A DNA stretch of 32,080 bases, taken from contig CAITNM010000011.1 in NCBI GenBank assembly GCA_903893805.1, positions 1-32,080 of the forward strand, in the 5' to 3' direction. The position numbers and the translations under genes were made by a program. Of this stretch, positions 23,663-30,812 are shown piece after piece. This DNA comes from an uncultured Alphaproteobacteria bacterium (GTDB lineage Bacteria; Pseudomonadota; Alphaproteobacteria; Paracaedibacterales; CAITNM01). Under the pieces are notes generated by a model. The model searched no databases and was not told where the DNA came from. It saw only the letters and a list, made by a program, of their open reading frames with translations. Position 1 is the stretch's first letter. Each line of letters starts with the position of its first letter.

Positions 23663-24187
23663 CAACGACGCTTTCTTTTTTTGCTATGAACTTGCAGCAG
23701 AACATTCAGTTGCTCGATGCTTGTTCTTTTTTGAATACCACCATTTTTACGTAAATAATCTGCTATTTCCCTTTTGCGAAATTCAATAGCTTCATCTAGC
23801 GGATGTGTACCCATAACTTAGGCGATTGATCGAGTCTGGTTTATTTTCCACGATAGATTTCACAACACTTAACAAACCATAGCGACTTGCCAGTGTTATA
23901 AGATAAGCATTATGCATGTCAGAATACGGATTTGACCTAATGGGGCTTTCCCTAACTAGCCTATTGATTTTACGCTCAGTAATGCCAAGCTCCGCCGAAT
24001 CAAAATAACTAACCATAGCAATAAGTTTATCAGCCAAATCACCATGTTTTAAGCTGTATGCAGCCATACCGGCATGACCTGAAGCTGACCTGCGCATAGG
24101 CACTGGCCATAAAGTATCAGAGAAGTCTGATGCAAAAAGACTAAATGTAGTGAAAAAAATTAATAAAAATATCATCACGAAGAACAT
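23659..24187 (-). pseudogene. Exported ankyrin-repeat protein with a one-base frame break
   Basis: From the ATG at 24187 the frame gives a signal sequence (MFFVMIFLLIFFTTFSLFAS), then an ankyrin-like unit (AYLITLASRYGLLSVVKSIV) and stops at 23792 after GYTSAR. The other frame continues THPLDEAIEFRKREIADYL, RKNGG and ends at 23659 in a basic tail. Removing one base in the run around 23803 gives GYTPLDEAIEF, an exact ankyrin core. So a single extra base breaks a protein of about 175 residues. Either decay or a sequencing error explains it. The frame ends four bases into the aldolase gene on the opposite strand. Confidence 0.7.
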
Positions 24188-24307
24188 TTATTTTTATATT
24201 TACAATACTATTTATTAATTAATAAATACTTTAAATAAGAAAAAATTGTATTTTTAATGTTTCGTATTTATATTATCTTTAACACGAATTTGAGGGAGAC
24301 ATTTAAA

Positions 24308-25171
24308 ATGAAAAATATTCTTTTAGCGTTGGCTTTTTTAGCACATTTGTGTGCTGCAGAGACACAAGAAATCACAGTGGAAAATACTGAATTAGTAGAG
24401 TTGCAACACTGGAAAAAATCTCAGCCTCTAGACGAACAATTCAATGCTGTTGAGCTAACAATGAGCTCTGCTGAAGGAGAAAATGTTTTATTTCTTGGCG
24501 CTTACCGTTCCGAACTCAACCACTTTACTGAAGAAGTAACCGCGGGTAAAAAAGCATTTTTTATTGATTTTTTTCCTGAGCACTTTGGAATAAATGTTGA
24601 CGATTTGAAGGATCCAACTCTAGTTTGTGGAAATTTAGATAATATTGATTTCTTAGGAGCAATGGCAGATAGGTTTGCAGGAAAATTCTCTTTTATTACA
24701 CCAGACCTCGGCGTATTCTATGGCCTTAATCTACAAGCAAATCACTTCAAAGCACTCGTAAAAATGTTAAGACCTGGCGGAAAATTTGTATTTGACTGTG
24801 ATTCATTCAGAATAGCTAACTCTGTCGAAGAATGTATTTTAATGGCACAGTCCCTTTATGATTATAAGCTCACTGCTTTTGAAAAATTCAAGACTTTTGC
24901 AGTAGAAGAAACTCGAATAATTAAAATAAAAATTTTAACGGAAGACGAATCGTATGAAATTGATACAGAAAAGGCAGAATTCACAGCAATAAATCCAGAA
25001 ACCAAAACTAAAATTAACGAAATTTACGAAAACTATTTGAGAGCGTGGGTAGATCATAATGGTATTGGTGTTGAAATAGAATTAATTTCAGATGAACCTG
25101 TACGTTACATATCACATGGACGCTTCGAAAAACCACAAATATTATTCCAAATTATTATGACAAAAAAATAA
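24308..25171 (+). CDS. Exported methyltransferase-like (Rossmann) protein
   Basis: 287 residues with a clear signal peptide (MKNILLALAFLAHLCAAE). The mature part reads as a class I SAM-dependent methyltransferase fold: NVLFLGAYRSEL (59-70) in place of motif I, an acidic strand end FFIDFF (84-89), then LVCGNLDNIDFL, SFITPDLGVFYG, and KMLRPGGKFVFDCD (152-165), the typical beta-4/5 segment. Motif I lacks the usual E/DxGxGxG glycines, so SAM binding is uncertain. The ATG at 24308 is preferred over an upstream frame start at 24257, because GGGAG precedes it at a good distance. No other methyltransferase with a signal peptide is known to me as housekeeping, so an extracytoplasmic or host target is plausible. 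Confidence 0.65.
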   Translation: MKNILLALAFLAHLCAAETQEITVENTELVELQHWKKSQPLDEQFNAVELTMSSAEGENVLFLGAYRSELNHFTEEVTAGKKAFFIDFFPEHFGINVDDLKDPTLVCGNLDNIDFLGAMADRFAGKFSFITPDLGVFYGLNLQANHFKALVKMLRPGGKFVFDCDSFRIANSVEECILMAQSLYDYKLTAFEKFKTFAVEETRIIKIKILTEDESYEIDTEKAEFTAINPETKTKINEIYENYLRAWVDHNGIGVEIELISDEPVRYISHGRFEKPQILFQIIMTKK

Positions 25172-25199
25172 GTGTAAGGGGGAGCAATCCCCCTTACAC
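25172..25199 (-). terminator. Perfect 12-bp GCAA-loop hairpin, terminator for the minus-strand GT90 gene
   Basis: GTGTAAGGGGGA, loop GCAA, TCCCCCTTACAC form a perfect 12-bp stem. On the minus strand it is followed by TTATTTTTTTG, a good T-run, so it should end transcripts arriving from 25270. On the plus strand it directly follows the methyltransferase-like stop, but with no T-run. It may still serve as a 3' end structure there. Confidence 0.7.
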
Positions 25200-25269
25200 A
25201 ACCCCTCTAGCTCATCTATAAAGCCAGAGGTCATTTGTAAGCCCCCCCTGCCAAAATAAATGATGAAGT

Positions 25270-26489
25270 TTAATTCGATGCCTTCTCTACTTCTTTCAAG
25301 GTCAGCCATAAATACGTGTCAACTGCGGTTTTGGTTAAAAACAATTTCGCAATTTCCCGCCCTTGTGTACCAATCGTTTTTGCAAGTGTTGGGTTATTTT
25401 CTAGGTCATGATAAATCTTTTCACCATTGCTTAAATCCCCATTAAGTCGCACATATGTTTGGTTTTCAACCATCAAGCAATAAAAATATTGATGACAGAA
25501 GGCGTTTAAAACCAGTACCGAACCCGTTGCTAATATTAATGGAACTCGACTCCACGCCGATCCATATCCATCAAAACTCAAAAGATACTTATGTTTTGCA
25601 TGTTCAAAAAAATCTACAGTATCTCCTTTTAACCAAGAATAATATTTGAGAATATATTCTTTATAGTCTGAATTAATCATCAAGTCTAACGAGTCAAAGC
25701 TAGTGATTTTATAATCTAAAAATGGCCATATTTTTACTTTTTTTAATAATAGATGTCGAGGATTATGCGGCATCGTTTCATAGCTGAAAGGTAATCTTGG
25801 TCCGGTTAATGCGCCTCGAAAGTAGAATGTTGATTTTCTTTCAGAAAATGGCAAAAGCTTAGTACTATTAAGTAGAGATTCCAGCTGATTCTGTGTACCT
25901 TGAGAAAGTAAGTAGGATCAGGCACCAAAATACATTGTTGCGTCCATGGTAAATCTGGATGAGTACAAGAAATTAAGAGTGGACAATTTTTTAGAACTTC
26001 AGCAAATTTTTGCAGAATATTTTGAGGATACTGACAACCCCTTAGATATGGTTCTTGTGCTAGATAAAAAAATTTAAATGGTTTTTTTGTATGGTAATAC
26101 TGATTGAGCCATTTTAATAAGCTTTCAGAGTTATCTTTGTAGGTTCCATCAATTGGTCCTAAAGCAGTATAACTCCACTGTCCTTTCATCCAAGGTACCC
26201 ACGAAGGTTTGAAGCTAAATAAAAAGAGTGGAAATGGTCCAATTGGTTGCAAAACGGTACGATAAAAATTCTCCAAACGGCTGATGTCTTGTTGTGTAAT
26301 AACTTCAATTTTTTTTGTGTGATGCTTTGCGCATTCCTGCAACATTTCAAGTCTTTCATTTTCAATGTTGGGAAGTGTCTCTGGAATTTTGTCAACTAAA
26401 AAAATGGCAATAATAAACAATACAAAGCTCGCTATACTGGCGGTCTTTTTTAACTTAAAAGTTAAAAAAAACCTTTTACAAGACATCAT
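25270..26489 (-). pseudogene. GT90-family glycosyltransferase, frame broken
   Basis: Two overlapping frames form one gene. The first part (ATG 26489, 227 codons) has a membrane anchor (about 15-33) and the N-terminal half of a GT90 protein up to LVPDPTYF. The second (to 25270) continues in another frame as SQGTQNQLESLL, then STFYFRGALTG and KYLLSFDGYGSAWSR, both core GT90 blocks, followed by LILATGSVLVL and the YVRLNGDLSN end. Adding one T near 25905-25907 joins them into about 405 residues. GT90 enzymes (CAP10, POGLUT/Rumi and bacterial LPS-modifying types) add xylose or glucose to glycans or proteins. AGGGG precedes the start, and the stop of pepF is 11 bases upstream. Whether the break is real is unknown. 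Confidence 0.75.
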
Positions 26490-26500
26490 TTAAAAATCCC

Positions 26501-28279
26501 CTAACATAGACTTTCTAATTCATCGATAAACCCAGAAATCATTTTCAGACCACCTTGCCAAAATGCCTCCTGTTTCAAATCAAAGCCAAAGGGTTTCAAC
26601 AGGTCGTTATAGCCTTTACTGCCCCCAGCTTTTAATAAATCCAGGTACTTCGTTTCAAAGCCTTCGGGGTGTTTTTGATAGAAAGCGTACAAGGAATTGA
26701 CCAAGCAATCACCGAACGCGTAAGCGTACACATAAAAAGGACTATGAATGAAGTGACTGATATATGCCCAATAGCTGTGAGTGATCGGGTCAATGTTAAC
26801 GGCACTTCCCAAAGCTTCTTCTTGTGTGCGCTTCCAAATACTGGCCAAATCATCTGGGGCCAATTCCCCCTGACGGCGCGCCTGGTGAACCAATTGTTCA
26901 AAATGATAAAACGCAATTTGACGCAAAACCGTGTTTAGCATGTCATCAATTTTACCAGCAAGCAGAGCTTTGCGCTGATTTGGTGTTTCACATGTGCTCA
27001 ATAAGTGCTGAAACGTTAGCATTTCCCCAAAAACAGATGCAGTCTCAGCAACAGTAAGCGGCGTATCTGCCAACAAATAGCCTTGTTCGCGCGCCAGCAT
27101 TTGGTGAACCCCGTGACCAAGCTCATGAGCCAGGGTCATTACATCACGGCGTCGCCCTTGATAGTTCAATAAAATATACGGGTGCGCACTTGGCACAGCC
27201 GGGTGCGAAAATGCACCTGAGGTTTTACCCGTTCTGGTTGGCACATCAATCCAGTTCTTATCAAAAAATTCTTGGGCGATGCTTGAAATAGTTGGAGAAA
27301 AACTTGAATAGGCATCTAAAACCATCTTACGCGCCAAGGGCCAAGAAATATCGGCATCATCATCAATAGGTAGAGGCGCATTGCGGTCCCAGTATTCCAG
27401 GCGCTGCATGCCAAGCATTTTTGCTTTAAGGCCGTAATAACGATGAGAAAGTTGAGCATAATTTTTGCGCACACAAGAAGCTAGTGTTTCAACAACTTCA
27501 GGTTCAATTTGGTTATCAAGGTGGCGACTGCTGTCTGATTTTGCAAAATGACGCCATTTATCATCAATTTCTTTATCCTTAGTTAGCACGTTAGTGATAG
27601 TAGCAAACAATGGCATTTGAAGTTGCAGCCCTGCATTTAAGGAATGAGCCGCGCGTTTTCGAACCTCTGCATACATATCACTCATTTTATGAACAACCGC
27701 TTCAAGAGGAAGCATTTCCCCATCAAAGTTCAATTGCATTGACGCTAGTGTTTCATCATATAAACGAACCCACGCATTGCGACCCGTCACCGATTTTTCA
27801 ACAGCATAGCGTTCTAATTCTTCACTTAGTTGGTGCGGTTGATATTGGCGCACAATTTTAAGCCAGTGTTCATAGTGGACAAGTTCTGGGACCGCCTTAA
27901 TTGAATTGGCAACAGAATTAGCGCTTAAACTTGCCAAAGCAAGTGAAAAGAAAACAATTTTTGCTGACAAAAGCGATATTTTTTCTTGAGCACGTTGGTA
28001 TAGGGCGCGAAAATCAGCATCGTTCAGGTCTCCATAATACTGAAGCACCGCAAAGGTCATGATTTTACCCAAAGACTCACTAATTTGTTCATATGCTTTT
28101 ATGGCCTGAAGTAAGGTATCACCTTCAAACGCAGCACTTGTGTAAGCTAATACAAATTCATCCACCTGTTTTTCAATCAAAATCAGGTCTTGATCAATTT
28201 TTGGATCCTTTGAATTAGCGTATAAATCGCTCAAATCCCAAGTTGGTAGATCAACAAATCCCTCAATTGTATTGCCCAT
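26501..28279 (-). CDS. pepF: Oligoendopeptidase F (M3B peptidase)
   Basis: Zinc metallopeptidase that cleaves short peptides in the cytosol. 592 residues, the normal length. The zinc motif is HELGH (His385, Glu386, His389) in TLAHELGHGVHQML, with the downstream Glu expected in ETASVFGE, which is present. The start ATG at 28279 has AAGGA about seven bases upstream. It is divergent from rpmF. The GT90 gene begins 11 bases after its stop, so the two may be transcribed together. Confidence 0.95.
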   Translation of the reverse strand: MGNTIEGFVDLPTWDLSDLYANSKDPKIDQDLILIEKQVDEFVLAYTSAAFEGDTLLQAIKAYEQISESLGKIMTFAVLQYYGDLNDADFRALYQRAQEKISLLSAKIVFFSLALASLSANSVANSIKAVPELVHYEHWLKIVRQYQPHQLSEELERYAVEKSVTGRNAWVRLYDETLASMQLNFDGEMLPLEAVVHKMSDMYAEVRKRAAHSLNAGLQLQMPLFATITNVLTKDKEIDDKWRHFAKSDSSRHLDNQIEPEVVETLASCVRKNYAQLSHRYYGLKAKMLGMQRLEYWDRNAPLPIDDDADISWPLARKMVLDAYSSFSPTISSIAQEFFDKNWIDVPTRTGKTSGAFSHPAVPSAHPYILLNYQGRRRDVMTLAHELGHGVHQMLAREQGYLLADTPLTVAETASVFGEMLTFQHLLSTCETPNQRKALLAGKIDDMLNTVLRQIAFYHFEQLVHQARRQGELAPDDLASIWKRTQEEALGSAVNIDPITHSYWAYISHFIHSPFYVYAYAFGDCLVNSLYAFYQKHPEGFETKYLDLLKAGGSKGYNDLLKPFGFDLKQEAFWQGGLKMISGFIDELESLC

Positions 28280-28331
28280 TAGTGAATCCTTTTATGTTTA
28301 ACGTTAAGTAAGCCTTGCGAATATTATGATT

Positions 28332-28360
28332 TTTAGCTATATTTTTGCAACAAGTATAAT
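28332..28360 (+). promoter_or_regulatory. Candidate promoter of rpmF-plsX-fabH
   Basis: A perfect TATAAT lies at 28355-28360 with a weak TTTAGC 17 bases before it at 28332-28337. The start of rpmF is 33 bases later, with AAGGAG at 28378-28383. The -10 is convincing; the -35 is poor. Confidence 0.5.
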
Positions 28361-28393
28361 TTTTCAAAAAAAGCTGCAAGGAGCTTTAGTTTC

Positions 28394-28594
28394 ATGGCTG
28401 TTCCTAAGAAGAAGACATCCCAATCTCGTCGTAATATGCGCCGTTCTCATCATGCTTTAACACCTGTTAATGTGCAAGAGTGCCCAAACTGTGGGTCACC
28501 TAAGTTATCACATCATGTTTGTACATCATGTGGTCATTACAAAGGGCGTCAAGTGTTGAAATTACGTAGCGCTATCACTGAAACTGAAGAATAG
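28394..28594 (+). CDS. rpmF: 50S ribosomal protein L32
   Basis: Small basic protein of the large ribosomal subunit. 66 residues, normal for alphaproteobacteria. N-terminus [19 protein letters not shown] is characteristic. It is the zinc-binding form, with Cys30, Cys33, Cys43 and Cys46. AAGGAG lies ten bases before the ATG. plsX follows nine bases after its stop, the classical rpmF-plsX-fabH order. Confidence 0.98.
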   Translation: MAVPKKKTSQSRRNMRRSHHALTPVNVQECPNCGSPKLSHHVCTSCGHYKGRQVLKLRSAITETEE

Positions 28595-28603
28595 TTTCAA
28601 AAA

Positions 28604-29608
28604 ATGACAACTTGCATCGCTATTGATGCCATGGGGGGCGACGGCGCCCCTAAAATTGTTTTTGACGGTATTGCCGAATTCATTCGGACGCATCCCCATA
28701 CGAATGTTCAGTTTCTGGCCTTTGGTCAAGAAAATGTTTTAACATCTCTTCTTACTCCGGCCTTGCGAAAGCATGTGACCATAAAGCATGCGGAAGAAGT
28801 GATTACGGGGCAATTAAAACCAAGTCTTGCTGTTCGCATAGGGCGTAAGTCTAGTATGGGCATGGCAATTGATGCAGTAAGCCAAGGTGTTGCTCACGCT
28901 GTAGTATCAGCTGGTAATACCGGCGCATTGATGGCCCTTTCTAAAATTATTCTCAAAACATTCGACGGTATTGACCGCCCTGCAATCCCTGCCCTAATTC
29001 CTAGCGATAAGGGTTGTACTTTGGTGCTGGATTTGGGCGCTAACATTGATTGTAGCGCTGAGAATTTGGTGCAATTTGCCGTAATGGGCTCAGCGTATTC
29101 GCGCAAATTAATGAATATTGAAAACCCAAGTGTTGGTTTGCTTAACGTTGGCAGCGAAGACCTTAAGGGTAACCAAATTGTGCAAGCAGCAGCCCACTTT
29201 TTGCGTGACCATCCGTTAGTGAATTTCCATGGATTTGTAGAAGGTGATGACATCACTAAAGCAACAGTCGATGTAGTTGTTACCGATGGCTTCACTGGAA
29301 ATATAGTTTTAAAAGCCATTGAAGGAACTGTTCGTCTTTTCGCACGCCAACTAAAGAAAAGCTTAAGCGATAGCGTGCTTAGTAAAATTGGTGCTTTGAT
29401 TGCTCAACCATCTCTTGCAACTTTCAAACGTTTCGTTGATCCACGTTTGTACAATGGCGCCATGTTTTTAGGCCTGCGCGGTATTGTTATTAAAAGCCAT
29501 GGTGGGACTGACGGCATTGGTTTTGCTAATGCTATTAAAGTTGCTGACGAAATGGTAAAACGTAATGTCATTCCAGATTTGCAAGCTGGGCTTGAAGGAA
29601 TACAATAG
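28604..29608 (+). CDS. plsX: Phosphate acyltransferase PlsX
   Basis: Makes acyl-phosphate from acyl-ACP, feeding PlsY for the first acylation of glycerol 3-phosphate (EC 2.3.1.274). 334 residues, normal. The N-terminus IDAMGGDGAPK and the SAGNTGALMA block are typical, as is the later VTDGFTGNIVLKAIEG. The ATG at 28604 follows rpmF by nine bases. Its stop overlaps the fabH GTG start by one base, so translation is coupled. Confidence 0.98.
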   Translation: MTTCIAIDAMGGDGAPKIVFDGIAEFIRTHPHTNVQFLAFGQENVLTSLLTPALRKHVTIKHAEEVITGQLKPSLAVRIGRKSSMGMAIDAVSQGVAHAVVSAGNTGALMALSKIILKTFDGIDRPAIPALIPSDKGCTLVLDLGANIDCSAENLVQFAVMGSAYSRKLMNIENPSVGLLNVGSEDLKGNQIVQAAAHFLRDHPLVNFHGFVEGDDITKATVDVVVTDGFTGNIVLKAIEGTVRLFARQLKKSLSDSVLSKIGALIAQPSLATFKRFVDPRLYNGAMFLGLRGIVIKSHGGTDGIGFANAIKVADEMVKRNVIPDLQAGLEGIQ

Positions 29609-30579
29609 TGCGTCGCAGCATCGTTCGCGGAGTTGGCGGCTACTTACCACCTAAATGCCTTACCAATGCTGATTTAGCACAAAGCCTTGATACCACCGAT
29701 GAATGGATTGTTGAACGCACCGGCATGAAGCAGCGCCATGTGTTGGCTGATGGACAAAACACATCTGATTTAGCAGCTGAAGCTGCAAAAATAGCCCTAG
29801 AAAATGCCGGAATTGACGCCCAAACGATTGATTTAATTGTGGTGGCAACAGTCACTCCTGATCACCCCTTTCCTGCAACAGCATCTAGAGTACAAGCCAA
29901 AATTGGCGCTTCAAAAGCCTTTGCTTTCGATGTTAACGCCGTTTGTTCTGGTTTTATTTATGCCTTATCAGTTGCAGATCAATACCTTAAAACTGGCATG
30001 GCAAAGCGCGCCTTAGTAATTGGTGCCGATGCTATGTCAAAAATTATTGACTGGAATGACCGTTCAACTGCTGTGTTGTTTGGTGATGGTGCTGGAGCAT
30101 TGGTTTTAGAAGGCGTGGATGAATCCCATTCAGATTATAACCGCGGCATTCATTCAACCCATCTGTTTTCTGATGGCACAAGTTACGACTTGTTGTATGT
30201 CGATACAGCACCCGCCTGTGCGAAACAACCAGGGCACGTGCGCATGCGAGGTCGTGAAATTTTCAAATCAGCCGTCAAACTTATTGGCGAAGCTGTTGAA
30301 ACAGTTTTAAAAAGCAATGATATTACCATTGATGATATTGACTGGTTCGTACCGCACCAAGCAAACCTTAGAATTATTGAAGGTATTAGTGTCCATTTTA
30401 AAATCCCCATGGAAAAAATGGTGGTCACTGTTGATAGGCATTCGAATACGTCTGCCGCGACGATTCCCTTGGCACTGTGGGAAGCAGCACGCGATGGCCG
30501 CATTCAAAAAGGCCATAAAGTTGTGCTAGAAGCCATGGGCGGTGGCCTTACCTGGGCCTCTGCTTTGGTAAAGTGGTAG
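29608..30579 (+). CDS. fabH: Beta-ketoacyl-ACP synthase III
   Basis: Condenses acetyl-CoA with malonyl-ACP to start fatty-acid synthesis (EC 2.3.1.180). 323 residues. The catalytic triad is Cys113 (in NAVCSGFIY), His250 (in WFVPHQAN) and Asn280 (in RHSNTSAAT). The C-terminal GGGLTWAS is also typical. It starts with GTG at 29608 inside the plsX stop (TAGTG). It ends the rpmF-plsX-fabH operon. No terminator is visible; the repeat cluster begins about 25 bases after its stop. ihfA and a MerR-type regulator, often following in relatives, are absent. Confidence 0.97.
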   Translation: MRRSIVRGVGGYLPPKCLTNADLAQSLDTTDEWIVERTGMKQRHVLADGQNTSDLAAEAAKIALENAGIDAQTIDLIVVATVTPDHPFPATASRVQAKIGASKAFAFDVNAVCSGFIYALSVADQYLKTGMAKRALVIGADAMSKIIDWNDRSTAVLFGDGAGALVLEGVDESHSDYNRGIHSTHLFSDGTSYDLLYVDTAPACAKQPGHVRMRGREIFKSAVKLIGEAVETVLKSNDITIDDIDWFVPHQANLRIIEGISVHFKIPMEKMVVTVDRHSNTSAATIPLALWEAARDGRIQKGHKVVLEAMGGGLTWASALVKW

Positions 30580-30602
30580 ACTAAGGTTCAGACGACAGAT
30601 TA

Positions 30603-30641
30603 CGTCTTTGCGAAGCCCGCAGGGCTGTGGCAATCCAGTGA
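30603..30641 (+). repeat. Dispersed palindromic element, copy 5
   Basis: Starts CGTCTTTGCGAAG and ends GGCAATCCAGTG, with an internal AGCCC/GGGCT stem. It fits the CGTC...AATCCAGT type of element known from Rickettsiales-like genomes. Confidence 0.75.
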
Positions 30642-30665
30642 TACCAAACACAATATGATATTATG

Positions 30666-30703
30666 CACTGGATCATGACGTCGCTACGCTCCTCATGAAG
30701 ACG
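30666..30703 (-). repeat. Dispersed palindromic element, copy 6
   Basis: On the minus strand it starts CGTCTTCATGAGGAGC, includes GTAGCGACG and ends GATCCAGTG, as copy 3 does. It is inverted relative to copies 5 and 7. Confidence 0.7.
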
Positions 30704-30720
30704 ATTTTAATAAGACACAC

Positions 30721-30761
30721 CGTCATTCAGAGTCCTCGTCAGAGGACGTCGGAATCCAGTG
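30721..30761 (+). repeat. Dispersed palindromic element, copy 7
   Basis: Starts CGTCATTCAGAGTCC, with a TCCTC/GAGGA stem, and ends GGAATCCAGTGAA. It is closest to copy 4. The three copies within 30603-30761 fill most of the gap between fabH and the last gene, and no gene is visible there. Confidence 0.75.
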
Positions 30762-30812
30762 AATATCATCCTTATCATCTCAAGCTTAATCCATTAATAT
30801 GCAGTAATTTAA

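Noticed and set aside
28894-29319. Opposite-strand frame of 141 codons inside plsX
   Set aside because: Shadow of a strongly conserved gene; no motif of its own.
30183-30503. Opposite-strand frames inside fabH
   Set aside because: Shadows of fabH, which has an intact catalytic triad in the plus frame.
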